A DNA stretch of 33,987 bases from MGBC113645 sp036308445. GTDB taxonomy: Bacteria > Bacillota_I > Bacilli_A > Erysipelotrichales > Coprobacillaceae. Below, one piece after another: positions 19,840-28,336 of the stretch. The stretch is taken from positions 1 through 33,987 of the forward strand of contig JAXJVS010000164.1 of assembly GCA_036308445.1 (NCBI GenBank), written 5' to 3'. Every line of letters begins with the position of its first letter. Position 1 is the stretch's first letter. The translations under genes were made by a program, and so were the position numbers. The notes below the pieces were generated by a model, which was given only the letters and a program-made list of their open reading frames with translations, was not told the DNA's origin and searched no databases.

Positions 19840-22800
19840 TTGGAAAAAAGTGTAACAAAAGCTAAGAGTCGTATAACTCGACGCAATTATTCAAGAGTTA
19901 GTGGGTCATTGGAACTACCTAATCTAGTAGAAATTCAAACAAATTCTTACAAATGGTTTAAAGAAGAGGGAATTAAAGAAGTTTTTGAAGATATTTATCC
20001 AATCAGCAACTTTAATGAAACTTTAACATTAGAGTTTGTTGATTGTCGTTTTGACAAGCCTAAATATTCGGCTGATGAAAGTAAAGATAGAGATGCAAAT
20101 TATTCTGCACCTATTCGTGCAACTTTAAGATTAATTAATAATGGAACTGGAGAAATCAAAGAAAATGAAGTGTTCATGGGTGATTTCCCGTTAATGACTG
20201 ATTCAGGTACATTTATTATCAATGGTGCTGAGCGTGTTATTGTATCACAATTAGTACGTTCTCCAGGAGCTTACTTTGCGGATGCAATGGATAAAAGCGG
20301 GAAGACAGTGTTTACAGGTAGTATTATACCTTCAAGAGGAACATGGTTAGAATTCGAAAATGATGCTAAAGATGTATTAAATGTTCGTATTGATAGAACA
20401 CGTAAGATTCCAGGAACTATCCTTTTACGTGCTTTAGGTTTAAGTAGTGATGAAGATATTATTGAGGTATTAGGCGATCATGAGTTTATTAGAAATACTC
20501 TTGCTAAAGATCCTACTCACAATACTGATGAAGCATTAATTGAAATTTATAATAAATTGAGACCAGGTGAACCTGCTACATTAGAAGGTGCTAATACTTT
20601 ATTATATGCCAAATTCTTTGATGCTAAGAGATATGATTTGGCTAAAGCAGGGCGTTTTAAATTTGGTAAAAAATTGAGTCTATTAGATAGAATTACAAAT
20701 AGAGTATTAGCTGAAGATGTTATTGATGTTGATGGTAATATTATTATGAAAGAAGGAACATTGATAACTAAAGATAAAATAGATATTTTAAAACCTGTTT
20801 TTGAAGCTGGTGCACATATGAGAGATGTTAAATCTAACGAATTTTTAAGATCTCATAGTAAAATTCAAGTACTTGAAGTCTATGTTGATGAAAATAAAAC
20901 TAAGAAAATGAAAGTATGTGGTACTGATTTATCATTAGATAGTAAGTTTGTTACTATTTCGGATATGTTAGCTGCATATTCATATATGTTAAACTTAGTT
21001 GATATTTTCGATTCTTTAGATTTAGCAAGTGACGATAGAGTCAACTTAATGAGTCGTATTGGTTTATTAGATGATATCGATCATTTAGGAAATAGACGTG
21101 TACGTTCTGTTGGTGAATTAATTCAAAATCAATTTAGAATTGGTTTATCAAGAATGGAAAGAGTAGTTAAGGAAAGAATGTCGTTATCAGAAGTTGATAG
21201 TGTTACGCCACAATCATTAACTAACATTCGCCCATTAACTGCTGCAATTAAAGAGTTTTTCTCTTCATCTCAGTTATCACAGTTCATGGATCAGATTAAC
21301 CCATTAGCTGAGTTAACAAATAAACGTCGTTTATCTGCATTAGGTCCGGGTGGTTTATCAAGAGATCGTGCTGGATATGAAGTTCGTGACGTCCATGCAT
21401 CTCACTACGGTCGTATCTGTCCGATTGAAACACCTGAAGGTCCAAATATCGGGTTGATTTCAACATTAGCTTCATATGCTAAGATTAATAAATATGGATT
21501 TATCGAAACTCCATATCGTAAAGTTAATAATAGTGTTATTGATGAAGATGATGTTCGTTATTTAACAGCAGATGAAGAAAAGAATTACATTATCGCTCAA
21601 GCTAAAGTACAAGTTGATGAAGATGGAAAAATCTTAGATGAACAAGTTATTGCTCGTCATTTAGGTGAAAACATTATGGCTAAGCCAGAAGATGTTGATT
21701 ACATTGATATTTCACCTAAACAGATTGTTTCTGTTGCGACATCTTGTATCCCTTTCCTTGAAAACGATGATGCTACTCGTGCATTAATGGGGGCTAACAT
21801 GCAACGTCAGGCAGTACCTTTATTAAATCCACATACTCCATATGTTGGAACTGGTATGGAATATCAGGCTGCAAGAGATTCAGGAGCTGCAGTAGTATGT
21901 AAAGAAGATGGTATTGTTACTTATGTTGATGCTAAGAAGATTATCGTTGAAGGCGAAAATGGTCCTAGAAATTATCGCTTATTAAAATTTGCTATTTCAA
22001 ATGCTGGTACATGTATTAACCATAAACCAATTGTTAAAGTTGGAGATAAAGTTGTTGTTGGAGAAGTATTAGCAGATGGTCCAGCTATGGAACAAGGTGA
22101 ATTAGCTTTAGGACAAAACGTATTAGTAGGTTTCATGACATGGAATGGTTATAACTATGAAGATGCTGTTATCATGTCAGAAAGATTGGTTAAAGAAGAT
22201 GTTTATACTTCAATTCATATTGAAGAATATAGCATTGAATGTCGTGATACAAAATTAGGCCCAGAAGAAATTACTAGAGATATTCCTAATGTAGGTGAAG
22301 AAGCAAGAAAGAACTTAAATAGCGAAGGTATCATTATGATTGGTGCTGAAGTTAAAGAAGGAGATATTTTAGTAGGTAAAGTAACTCCTAAAGGTCAAGC
22401 TGAATTATCTGCTGAAGAAAAATTGCTATTAGCTATCTTTGGTGAAAAATCTAGAGAAGTTAAGGATAATTCATTAAGAGTACCTCATGGTGGTGCTGGT
22501 ATTGTTCATGATATTAAAGTATTCACTAGAAAAAATGGTGATGAATTACAACCAGGTGTTAATAAGGTTGTTAAAGTATATATCGTACAAAAACGTAAGA
22601 TTAGTGAAGGTGACAAGATGGCAGGACGCCATGGTAATAAAGGGGTTATTTCAAAAATCTTACCAATCGAAGATATGCCTCATTTAGAAGATGGTACTAT
22701 CTTAGATATCATGTTAAATCCATTAGGGGTTCCTTCTCGTATGAATATCGGACAGGTGCTTGAATTACACTTGGGATATGCTGCAAGAGAGTTAGGAGCA

Positions 22801-23490
22801 TATTTCGCTACTCCAGCGTTTGATGGAATTAACGCAAAAGATCTTGAAAATATTATGAAAGAAGCTGGTATGAGCGTTGATGGTAAACAAAGTGTTATTG
22901 ATGGTCGTACTGGAGAATATTTTGATTCTAAGATTTCTGTTGGAGTTATGTATATGATTAAACTTGCGCACATGGTTGATGACAAGTTACATGCTAGATC
23001 AGTAGGTCCTTACTCATTAGTTACTCAACAGCCACTTGGAGGTAAAGCTCAAAACGGTGGACAAAGATTTGGGGAAATGGAAGTTTGGGCACTTGAAGCA
23101 TATGGTGCAGCTTATACATTACGTGAAATCTTAACTGTTAAGTCTGATGATGTTGTTGGACGTGTTAAGACTTATGAAGCAATTGTTAAAGGACAAAAAT
23201 TACCTGAACCAGGTTTACCAGAATCATTTAGAGTATTAAAGAAAGAATTACAGGCTTTAGCTTTAGATGTTCGTATGTTGGATGAAGTAGGTAATGAAAT
23301 TGATGAAAGAAAGATCGAGGATGAAGAACGTCGCTTCCCAATTTCTATTGATACTCCTCAAAAAGAAGAAGTTGTAGAAAAAGAAGTTGAAGGTGATTTT
23401 GAAGAAGATGATGAATCATTTGATGATGAAGACGACGCAATCGACAATTATGTAGATGAAATGTTCGATGATGATGAAAGTGAAGAATAG
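19840..23490 (+). CDS. rpoB: DNA-directed RNA polymerase subunit beta
   Basis: 1216 residues, the catalytic beta subunit. Recognisable in order: SRVSGSLELPNLVEIQTNSY at the start, the lobe regions, the rifampicin-binding cluster (SSQLSQFMDQ, then NPLAELTNKRR, around residues 475-497), GRICPIETPEGPNIGLI, GQNVLVGFMTWNGYNYEDAV, KMAGRHGNKGVISKI and GGKAQNGGQRFGEMEVWALEA near the end. Residue 494 is Asn where E. coli has His526. It ends in a strongly acidic tail of about 50 residues (GDFEEDDESFDDEDDA). TTG 19840 is the start; AGGAG lies about 10 nt upstream and no ATG/GTG alternative in frame fits. rpoC follows after 14 nt. Confidence 0.98.
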   Translation: MEKSVTKAKSRITRRNYSRVSGSLELPNLVEIQTNSYKWFKEEGIKEVFEDIYPISNFNETLTLEFVDCRFDKPKYSADESKDRDANYSAPIRATLRLINNGTGEIKENEVFMGDFPLMTDSGTFIINGAERVIVSQLVRSPGAYFADAMDKSGKTVFTGSIIPSRGTWLEFENDAKDVLNVRIDRTRKIPGTILLRALGLSSDEDIIEVLGDHEFIRNTLAKDPTHNTDEALIEIYNKLRPGEPATLEGANTLLYAKFFDAKRYDLAKAGRFKFGKKLSLLDRITNRVLAEDVIDVDGNIIMKEGTLITKDKIDILKPVFEAGAHMRDVKSNEFLRSHSKIQVLEVYVDENKTKKMKVCGTDLSLDSKFVTISDMLAAYSYMLNLVDIFDSLDLASDDRVNLMSRIGLLDDIDHLGNRRVRSVGELIQNQFRIGLSRMERVVKERMSLSEVDSVTPQSLTNIRPLTAAIKEFFSSSQLSQFMDQINPLAELTNKRRLSALGPGGLSRDRAGYEVRDVHASHYGRICPIETPEGPNIGLISTLASYAKINKYGFIETPYRKVNNSVIDEDDVRYLTADEEKNYIIAQAKVQVDEDGKILDEQVIARHLGENIMAKPEDVDYIDISPKQIVSVATSCIPFLENDDATRALMGANMQRQAVPLLNPHTPYVGTGMEYQAARDSGAAVVCKEDGIVTYVDAKKIIVEGENGPRNYRLLKFAISNAGTCINHKPIVKVGDKVVVGEVLADGPAMEQGELALGQNVLVGFMTWNGYNYEDAVIMSERLVKEDVYTSIHIEEYSIECRDTKLGPEEITRDIPNVGEEARKNLNSEGIIMIGAEVKEGDILVGKVTPKGQAELSAEEKLLLAIFGEKSREVKDNSLRVPHGGAGIVHDIKVFTRKNGDELQPGVNKVVKVYIVQKRKISEGDKMAGRHGNKGVISKILPIEDMPHLEDGTILDIMLNPLGVPSRMNIGQVLELHLGYAARELGAYFATPAFDGINAKDLENIMKEAGMSVDGKQSVIDGRTGEYFDSKISVGVMYMIKLAHMVDDKLHARSVGPYSLVTQQPLGGKAQNGGQRFGEMEVWALEAYGAAYTLREILTVKSDDVVGRVKTYEAIVKGQKLPEPGLPESFRVLKKELQALALDVRMLDEVGNEIDERKIEDEERRFPISIDTPQKEEVVEKEVEGDFEEDDESFDDEDDAIDNYVDEMFDDDESEE

Positions 23491-23504
23491 GAGGAAATAC
23501 CAAA

Positions 23505-26500
23505 ATGGCAGATATTAATAATTTTTCCGCAATTCAGATTGGTTTAGCTTCTCCAGATAAGATCCGTCAATGGTCTTATGGAGAAGTCAAAAGACCTGAA
23601 ACAATCAACTATCGTTCTCAGAAACCAGAAAAAGATGGTTTATATTGTGAAAAGATTTTCGGTCCTTCAAAGGATTGGGAATGTAGCTGTGGTAAATATA
23701 AGAAAGTCAGATATAAAGGAGTTGTCTGTGATCGTTGTGGTGTTGAAGTTACAAAATCTTCTGTACGTCGTGAACGTATGGGGCATATCGAACTTGCCAC
23801 TCCAATTGCACATATTTGGTATTTAAAAGGAATTCCTTCAAGAATGGGACTTATTCTTGATATGTCACCAAAACAGCTTGAAGAAATTATTTACTTTGTT
23901 TCTTACGTTGTAACTGACAAAGGAAATACTCCATTAGAATACAAACAAGTTTTATCTGAAAGAGATTATCGTAATTGTTATGAAAAATTTGGTAATCAAT
24001 TTGAAGCGAAGATTGGGGCAGAAGCTATTAAAATCTTACTTCAAAAAGTAGATTTAGATGAAGAATTTGAAAACGTGACTAAAGCTTTAAAAGAAGCACA
24101 AGGTCAAAAACGTTCTAAATTATTAAAACGATTAGAAGCAATTGATGCATTTAGATCATCAAATAATCAACCAGAATGGATGATTTTAGATGTATTACCA
24201 GTAATACCGCCAGATTTAAGACCAATGTTACAATTGGATGGTGGTCGTTTCGCTACTAGCGACTTAAATGATTTATATAGACGTGTTATTACTCGTAATA
24301 ATCGTTTAAAGAAGTTATTAGAGTTAGGAACACCTTCTATTATCGTTCAAAACGAAAAACGTATGTTACAAGAAGCAGTAGATGCGTTGATCGATAATGG
24401 GCGTCGTTCTAAACCTATCACTGGAGCAGGTGGTAGACCATTAAAATCATTAAGCCATACACTTAAAGGAAAACAAGGGCGTTTCCGTCAAAACTTACTA
24501 GGTAAACGTGTTGACTATTCAGGACGTTCAGTTATCGCTGTTGGTCCTACATTAAAAATGTATCAATGTGGTATTCCACGTGAAATGGCATTAAATTTAT
24601 TTAAACCATTTGTTATTAGTGGATTAGTAAGAGAGGCTATTGCAACTAATATTAAGGCTGCTGAAAGATTAATTGAAAAAATGGATGACCGTATCTGGCC
24701 AATCGTTGAAGAAGTAATCAAACAACACCCTGTATTATTAAACCGTGCGCCTACTCTACATAGATTAGGTATTCAAGCATTTGAACCTAAATTAGTAGAA
24801 GGACGTGCTATTCGTCTTCATCCATTAGTTACTCCAGCGTTCAATGCTGACTTCGATGGTGACCAAATGGCGGTCCATGTACCTTTAGGTGAAGAAGCAA
24901 TTCAAGAAGCTAGACAATTAATGTTAGGTTCTAACAATATCTTAGGTCCTAAAGATGGTAAACCAATTGTTACACCTTCTCAGGATATGGTGTTAGGAAA
25001 TTATTACTTAACATTAGAAGTTGCTGATAAAATTGGTGAAGGTACTGTTTTTGCTGATGTAAATGAAGTATTAATGGCTTATGATGCAAAAACTGTACAT
25101 TTACACACTAGAGTTGCTATTAGAGGTAAATCTTTAAATAATGCAACATTTACTGAAAAACAAAACAATAGTTATTTAATTACGACTGTTGGTAAAATTA
25201 TTTTCAACCAGATTTTTGAAGGAAACTTCCCATTTATTAATGATCCAAGTAAAGAAAATTTGGTTGCTACTCCTGATAAATATTTTGTTCCTATGGGAAC
25301 TAATATTAAGGAACATATCGCAAAACAACCTATTATTATGCCTTTAAACAAAAAGGCTTTAGGAAATATCATTAACGAAGTATTTAAGACTTCTGTAATG
25401 AAAGATACAAGTGCAATGCTTGATAAGTTAAAAGATCAAGGATTCTACTATTCAACAATTGCTGGTATTACAGTATCAGTATATGATATTCAAGTACCTC
25501 AAAGTAAGTATCAATTATTTGATAAAGCTGAAGACAAACTTGAAGTTATTAGAAAATTCTATCGTAAAGGTAAGTTAACTGAAGAAGAAAGAAAGAATTC
25601 TGTCATCAAACTTTGGGAAGGTGTAAAAGACGAAGTTCAAGGTGTCGTTAAAGAAGAGTTCGAATCTGATAGAAATAATCCTATCTTCATCATGTCAGAC
25701 TCAGGTGCTCGTGGTAATATCTCTAACTTTACTCAGTTAGTAGGTATGCGTGGATTGATGTCTAACCCTAAAGGTGAAACTATTGAGTTACCTATCAAAT
25801 CTTCATTTAGAGAAGGTTTAACTGCATCAGAGTTCTTCATTTCTACACATGGTGCTCGTAAAGGTTCTACAGATACTGCCTTAAAAACTGCCGATTCAGG
25901 ATATTTAACTAGACGTTTAGTTGACGTTGCTCAAGAAGTCATTATTACTGAAGAGGATTGTAGAACAGATAGAGGATTCTTAGTTACAGAATTATACAAT
26001 ACTGCTGATAATTCTGTAATTGTTCCATTGTATGACAGACTTGTTGGTCGTTATTCATTGAAAGATATCGCTCATCCAGAAACTGGAGAAATCATTGTTC
26101 ATGCTAATGAAATGATGAATGAATCTCTTGCTAAAAATGTATGTGATGCAGGTATCAAATCAGTAGAAATTAGATCTGTATTTGGATGTCGTGCTCAAAA
26201 TGGTGTATGTAAACGTTGTTATGGTCGTAACTTAGCTACTGGATTAGAAGTTGAGTTAGGTGAAACAATAGGTATTATGGCTGCTCAATCTATCGGTGAA
26301 CCTGGTACACAGCTTACAATGCGTACTTTCCACATGGGTGGAGTTGCTGGTGGTGCTGACATCACTCAAGGGTTACCTCGTATTCAGGAGTTATTTGAAG
26401 CTAGAAATCCAAAAGCTAAATCTATTATTTCTGAAATCGAAGGTGATGTTTCTAACATCATTGATAACAATGGTAGAGCAGAAATCATTGTTAGCAACAC

Positions 26501-27209
26501 ATTAGAAAGCAAGAGCTATTTAGCTCCATATGGTGCTAAATTAAGAGTAAGTGTTGGTGATAGTGTTGAAATTGGTTCTAAAATTACTGAAGGGTCTATT
26601 GATCCTAAAGAATTATTAGCTGTTGCAGATGTAGAAGCTGTTGAAAACTATATCTTGAAAGAAGTTCAAAAGGTATACCGTTTACAAGGTATCGAAATTT
26701 CAGATAAACATATTGAAATTATCATCAGACAGATGTTAAGAAGAATGAGAGTTATCGAAGGTGGAGATACTGGAGCATTACCTGGAACTCATATCAACAT
26801 TACTAAGTTTACAGAATTAAATAAAGATGTATTAAGAGATGGAAAACGTCCTGCTGTTGCTAGACCTATTCTTTTAGGTATTACTAAAGCATCTCTTGAA
26901 ACTGATTCATTCTTATCGGCTGCATCATTCCAGGAAACAACTAAGATTTTAACTGATGCTGCAATTAAAGGTAAGGTTGATCATTTAAGAGGATTAAAAG
27001 AAAATGTTATTATTGGTAAGTTATTACCAGCAGGAACAGGTCTTCGTGGTGCTTTGAAATCTCCTGAAACATTAGCTGCTGAAATAGAAGAAGCTAAACA
27101 AATGGAAGAATTGGATAAAGTTGTTGAACAACTTGGTACTATTGAGAATGGAGATACATTAGAACAAGCTAAAAACATTGAATTAGAAACTTTTAATACA
27201 GTTGAATAA
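23505..27209 (+). CDS. rpoC: DNA-directed RNA polymerase subunit beta'
   Basis: 1234 residues. N-terminal zinc ribbon (CSCGKYKKVRYKGVVCDRCGVEV), clamp, RPMLQLDGGRFATSDLNDLYRRV, the magnesium-binding NADFDGD motif at residues 447-453, bridge helix region (HGARKGSTDTALKTADSGYLTRRLVD), the second zinc site (CRAQNGVCKRCYG) and the GEPGTQLTMRTFHMGG segment. Forms the active site with RpoB. AGGAGG precedes ATG 23505; the following terminator ends the rpoBC unit. Confidence 0.98.
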   Translation: MADINNFSAIQIGLASPDKIRQWSYGEVKRPETINYRSQKPEKDGLYCEKIFGPSKDWECSCGKYKKVRYKGVVCDRCGVEVTKSSVRRERMGHIELATPIAHIWYLKGIPSRMGLILDMSPKQLEEIIYFVSYVVTDKGNTPLEYKQVLSERDYRNCYEKFGNQFEAKIGAEAIKILLQKVDLDEEFENVTKALKEAQGQKRSKLLKRLEAIDAFRSSNNQPEWMILDVLPVIPPDLRPMLQLDGGRFATSDLNDLYRRVITRNNRLKKLLELGTPSIIVQNEKRMLQEAVDALIDNGRRSKPITGAGGRPLKSLSHTLKGKQGRFRQNLLGKRVDYSGRSVIAVGPTLKMYQCGIPREMALNLFKPFVISGLVREAIATNIKAAERLIEKMDDRIWPIVEEVIKQHPVLLNRAPTLHRLGIQAFEPKLVEGRAIRLHPLVTPAFNADFDGDQMAVHVPLGEEAIQEARQLMLGSNNILGPKDGKPIVTPSQDMVLGNYYLTLEVADKIGEGTVFADVNEVLMAYDAKTVHLHTRVAIRGKSLNNATFTEKQNNSYLITTVGKIIFNQIFEGNFPFINDPSKENLVATPDKYFVPMGTNIKEHIAKQPIIMPLNKKALGNIINEVFKTSVMKDTSAMLDKLKDQGFYYSTIAGITVSVYDIQVPQSKYQLFDKAEDKLEVIRKFYRKGKLTEEERKNSVIKLWEGVKDEVQGVVKEEFESDRNNPIFIMSDSGARGNISNFTQLVGMRGLMSNPKGETIELPIKSSFREGLTASEFFISTHGARKGSTDTALKTADSGYLTRRLVDVAQEVIITEEDCRTDRGFLVTELYNTADNSVIVPLYDRLVGRYSLKDIAHPETGEIIVHANEMMNESLAKNVCDAGIKSVEIRSVFGCRAQNGVCKRCYGRNLATGLEVELGETIGIMAAQSIGEPGTQLTMRTFHMGGVAGGADITQGLPRIQELFEARNPKAKSIISEIEGDVSNIIDNNGRAEIIVSNTLESKSYLAPYGAKLRVSVGDSVEIGSKITEGSIDPKELLAVADVEAVENYILKEVQKVYRLQGIEISDKHIEIIIRQMLRRMRVIEGGDTGALPGTHINITKFTELNKDVLRDGKRPAVARPILLGITKASLETDSFLSAASFQETTKILTDAAIKGKVDHLRGLKENVIIGKLLPAGTGLRGALKSPETLAAEIEEAKQMEELDKVVEQLGTIENGDTLEQAKNIELETFNTVE

Positions 27210-27237
27210 TAATTATTAACAGAATAGTTATCTTGAC

Positions 27238-27271
27238 TATTCTGTTTTTTTATGATTTCAACAACCTTTTT
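27238..27271 (+). terminator. Intrinsic terminator after rpoC
   Basis: ACAGAATAGT (27239-27248) pairs with ACTATTCTGT (27256-27265), 7-nt loop, T-run to 27271. Confidence 0.9.
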
Positions 27272-27283
27272 TTTAAAAATGTG

Positions 27284-27312
27284 TTGACATTCAAAAAAAG
27301 TTCATTTATAAT
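27284..27312 (+). promoter_or_regulatory. Consensus sigma-A promoter of rpsL-rpsG-fusA
   Basis: TTGACA (27284-27289), exactly 17 nt, TATAAT (27307-27312): a perfect consensus promoter, the strongest in the window. Start predicted near 27319. A 6-bp hairpin (TGCTCA 27321-27326 with TGAGCA 27331-27336) would be at the extreme 5' end of the RNA. Confidence 0.92.
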
Positions 27313-27402
27313 GTCTACGGTGCTCAAAATTGAGCATATTTATTAAACAAAAAAATTGAAACACCCGGAATTGTGTGTTAATAAAAAGAAAGGAGAAACG
27401 AA

Positions 27403-27816
27403 ATGCCTACAATTAATCAATTAGTTAGAAAAGGACGTAGTGAAAAAACTTCTAAATCTAAATCACCAGCGTTAAATAGAGGATATAACTCATTGTTAAA
27501 GAAACCAACAAACATTAGTTCACCTCAAAAACGTGGTGTTTGTACACGTGTTGCTACTATGACACCAAAGAAACCAAACTCAGCATTACGTAAGTATGCC
27601 CGTGTTCGTTTATCAAATGGTATGGAAGTAACAGCTTATATTCCAGGAATTGGACACAACTTACAAGAACACAGTGTTGTGTTAATTCGTGGTGGACGTG
27701 TTAAGGACTTACCAGGGGTTCGTTACCATATTATCCGTGGTACTATGGACTGTGCTGGAGTTAAAGATCGTATGCAAGGACGCTCTCGTTATGGAGCTAA
27801 AAGACCTAAAAAATAG
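27403..27816 (+). CDS. rpsL: 30S ribosomal protein S12
   Basis: 137 residues. PTINQLVRKGR start, the streptomycin-site segments TPKKPNSALRK (Lys equivalent to E. coli Lys42) and GGRVKDLPGVRYH (Lys equivalent to Lys87) are both wild-type. Decoding-centre protein. ATG 27403 follows AAAGGAG. Starts the str operon; the L7Ae-like gene usually found upstream in Bacillus is missing. Confidence 0.97.
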   Translation: MPTINQLVRKGRSEKTSKSKSPALNRGYNSLLKKPTNISSPQKRGVCTRVATMTPKKPNSALRKYARVRLSNGMEVTAYIPGIGHNLQEHSVVLIRGGRVKDLPGVRYHIIRGTMDCAGVKDRMQGRSRYGAKRPKK

Positions 27817-27835
27817 AAGATAGGAGGAAAAACTA

Positions 27836-28306
27836 ATGCCTAGAAAAGGACAAGTTGCAAAAAGAGATGTATTACCTGATCCAATTTATAATTCAAAGGT
27901 AATTACAAAATTAATTAACAACATTATGCTTGATGGGAAAAAAGGTGTTGCACAAAATATCCTTTATGAAGCATTTCAAAAAGTAGAAGCTAAATCAGGT
28001 AAACCAGCTATGGAAGTATTTGATGCAGCTATCAACAATATTATGCCTGTACTTGAATTAAAAGTAAGACGTATTGGTGGAGCTAACTACCAAGTACCTG
28101 TTGAAGTATCACCTGAAAGAAGAATGACTTTAGCTTTAAGATGGTTAACTAATTATTCTCGTTTGAGAAATGAAAAAACTATGGTTGATCGTTTAGCAAA
28201 CGAAATTATTGATGCATCTAACGGAACAGGTGCTTCTGTAAAGAAGAAAGAAGACACTCATAAAATGGCTGAAGCTAACAAAGCATTTGCTCATTTCCGT
28301 TGGTAA
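27836..28306 (+). CDS. rpsG: 30S ribosomal protein S7
   Basis: 156 residues, standard length. MPRKGQVAKRDVLPDPIYNSKVITKLINNIM start, LELKVRRIGGANYQVPVEVSPERR core and the HKMAEANKAFAHFRW end. It organises the 3' domain of 16S rRNA. AGGAGG precedes the ATG; 20 nt after rpsL. Confidence 0.97.
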   Translation: MPRKGQVAKRDVLPDPIYNSKVITKLINNIMLDGKKGVAQNILYEAFQKVEAKSGKPAMEVFDAAINNIMPVLELKVRRIGGANYQVPVEVSPERRMTLALRWLTNYSRLRNEKTMVDRLANEIIDASNGTGASVKKKEDTHKMAEANKAFAHFRW

Positions 28307-28336
28307 TATTAGAAATATAGTTGAAAGGAGAAAACT

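Noticed and set aside
22680..22985. Minus-strand open frame inside rpoB
   Set aside because: Mirror of a conserved coding region with no ribosome binding site; the same holds for other antisense frames within rplA-tuf.
23341..23490. Acidic C-terminal tail of RpoB as a novel domain
   Set aside because: Acidic, poorly conserved RpoB ends are common in Firmicutes; nothing indicates a folded domain.
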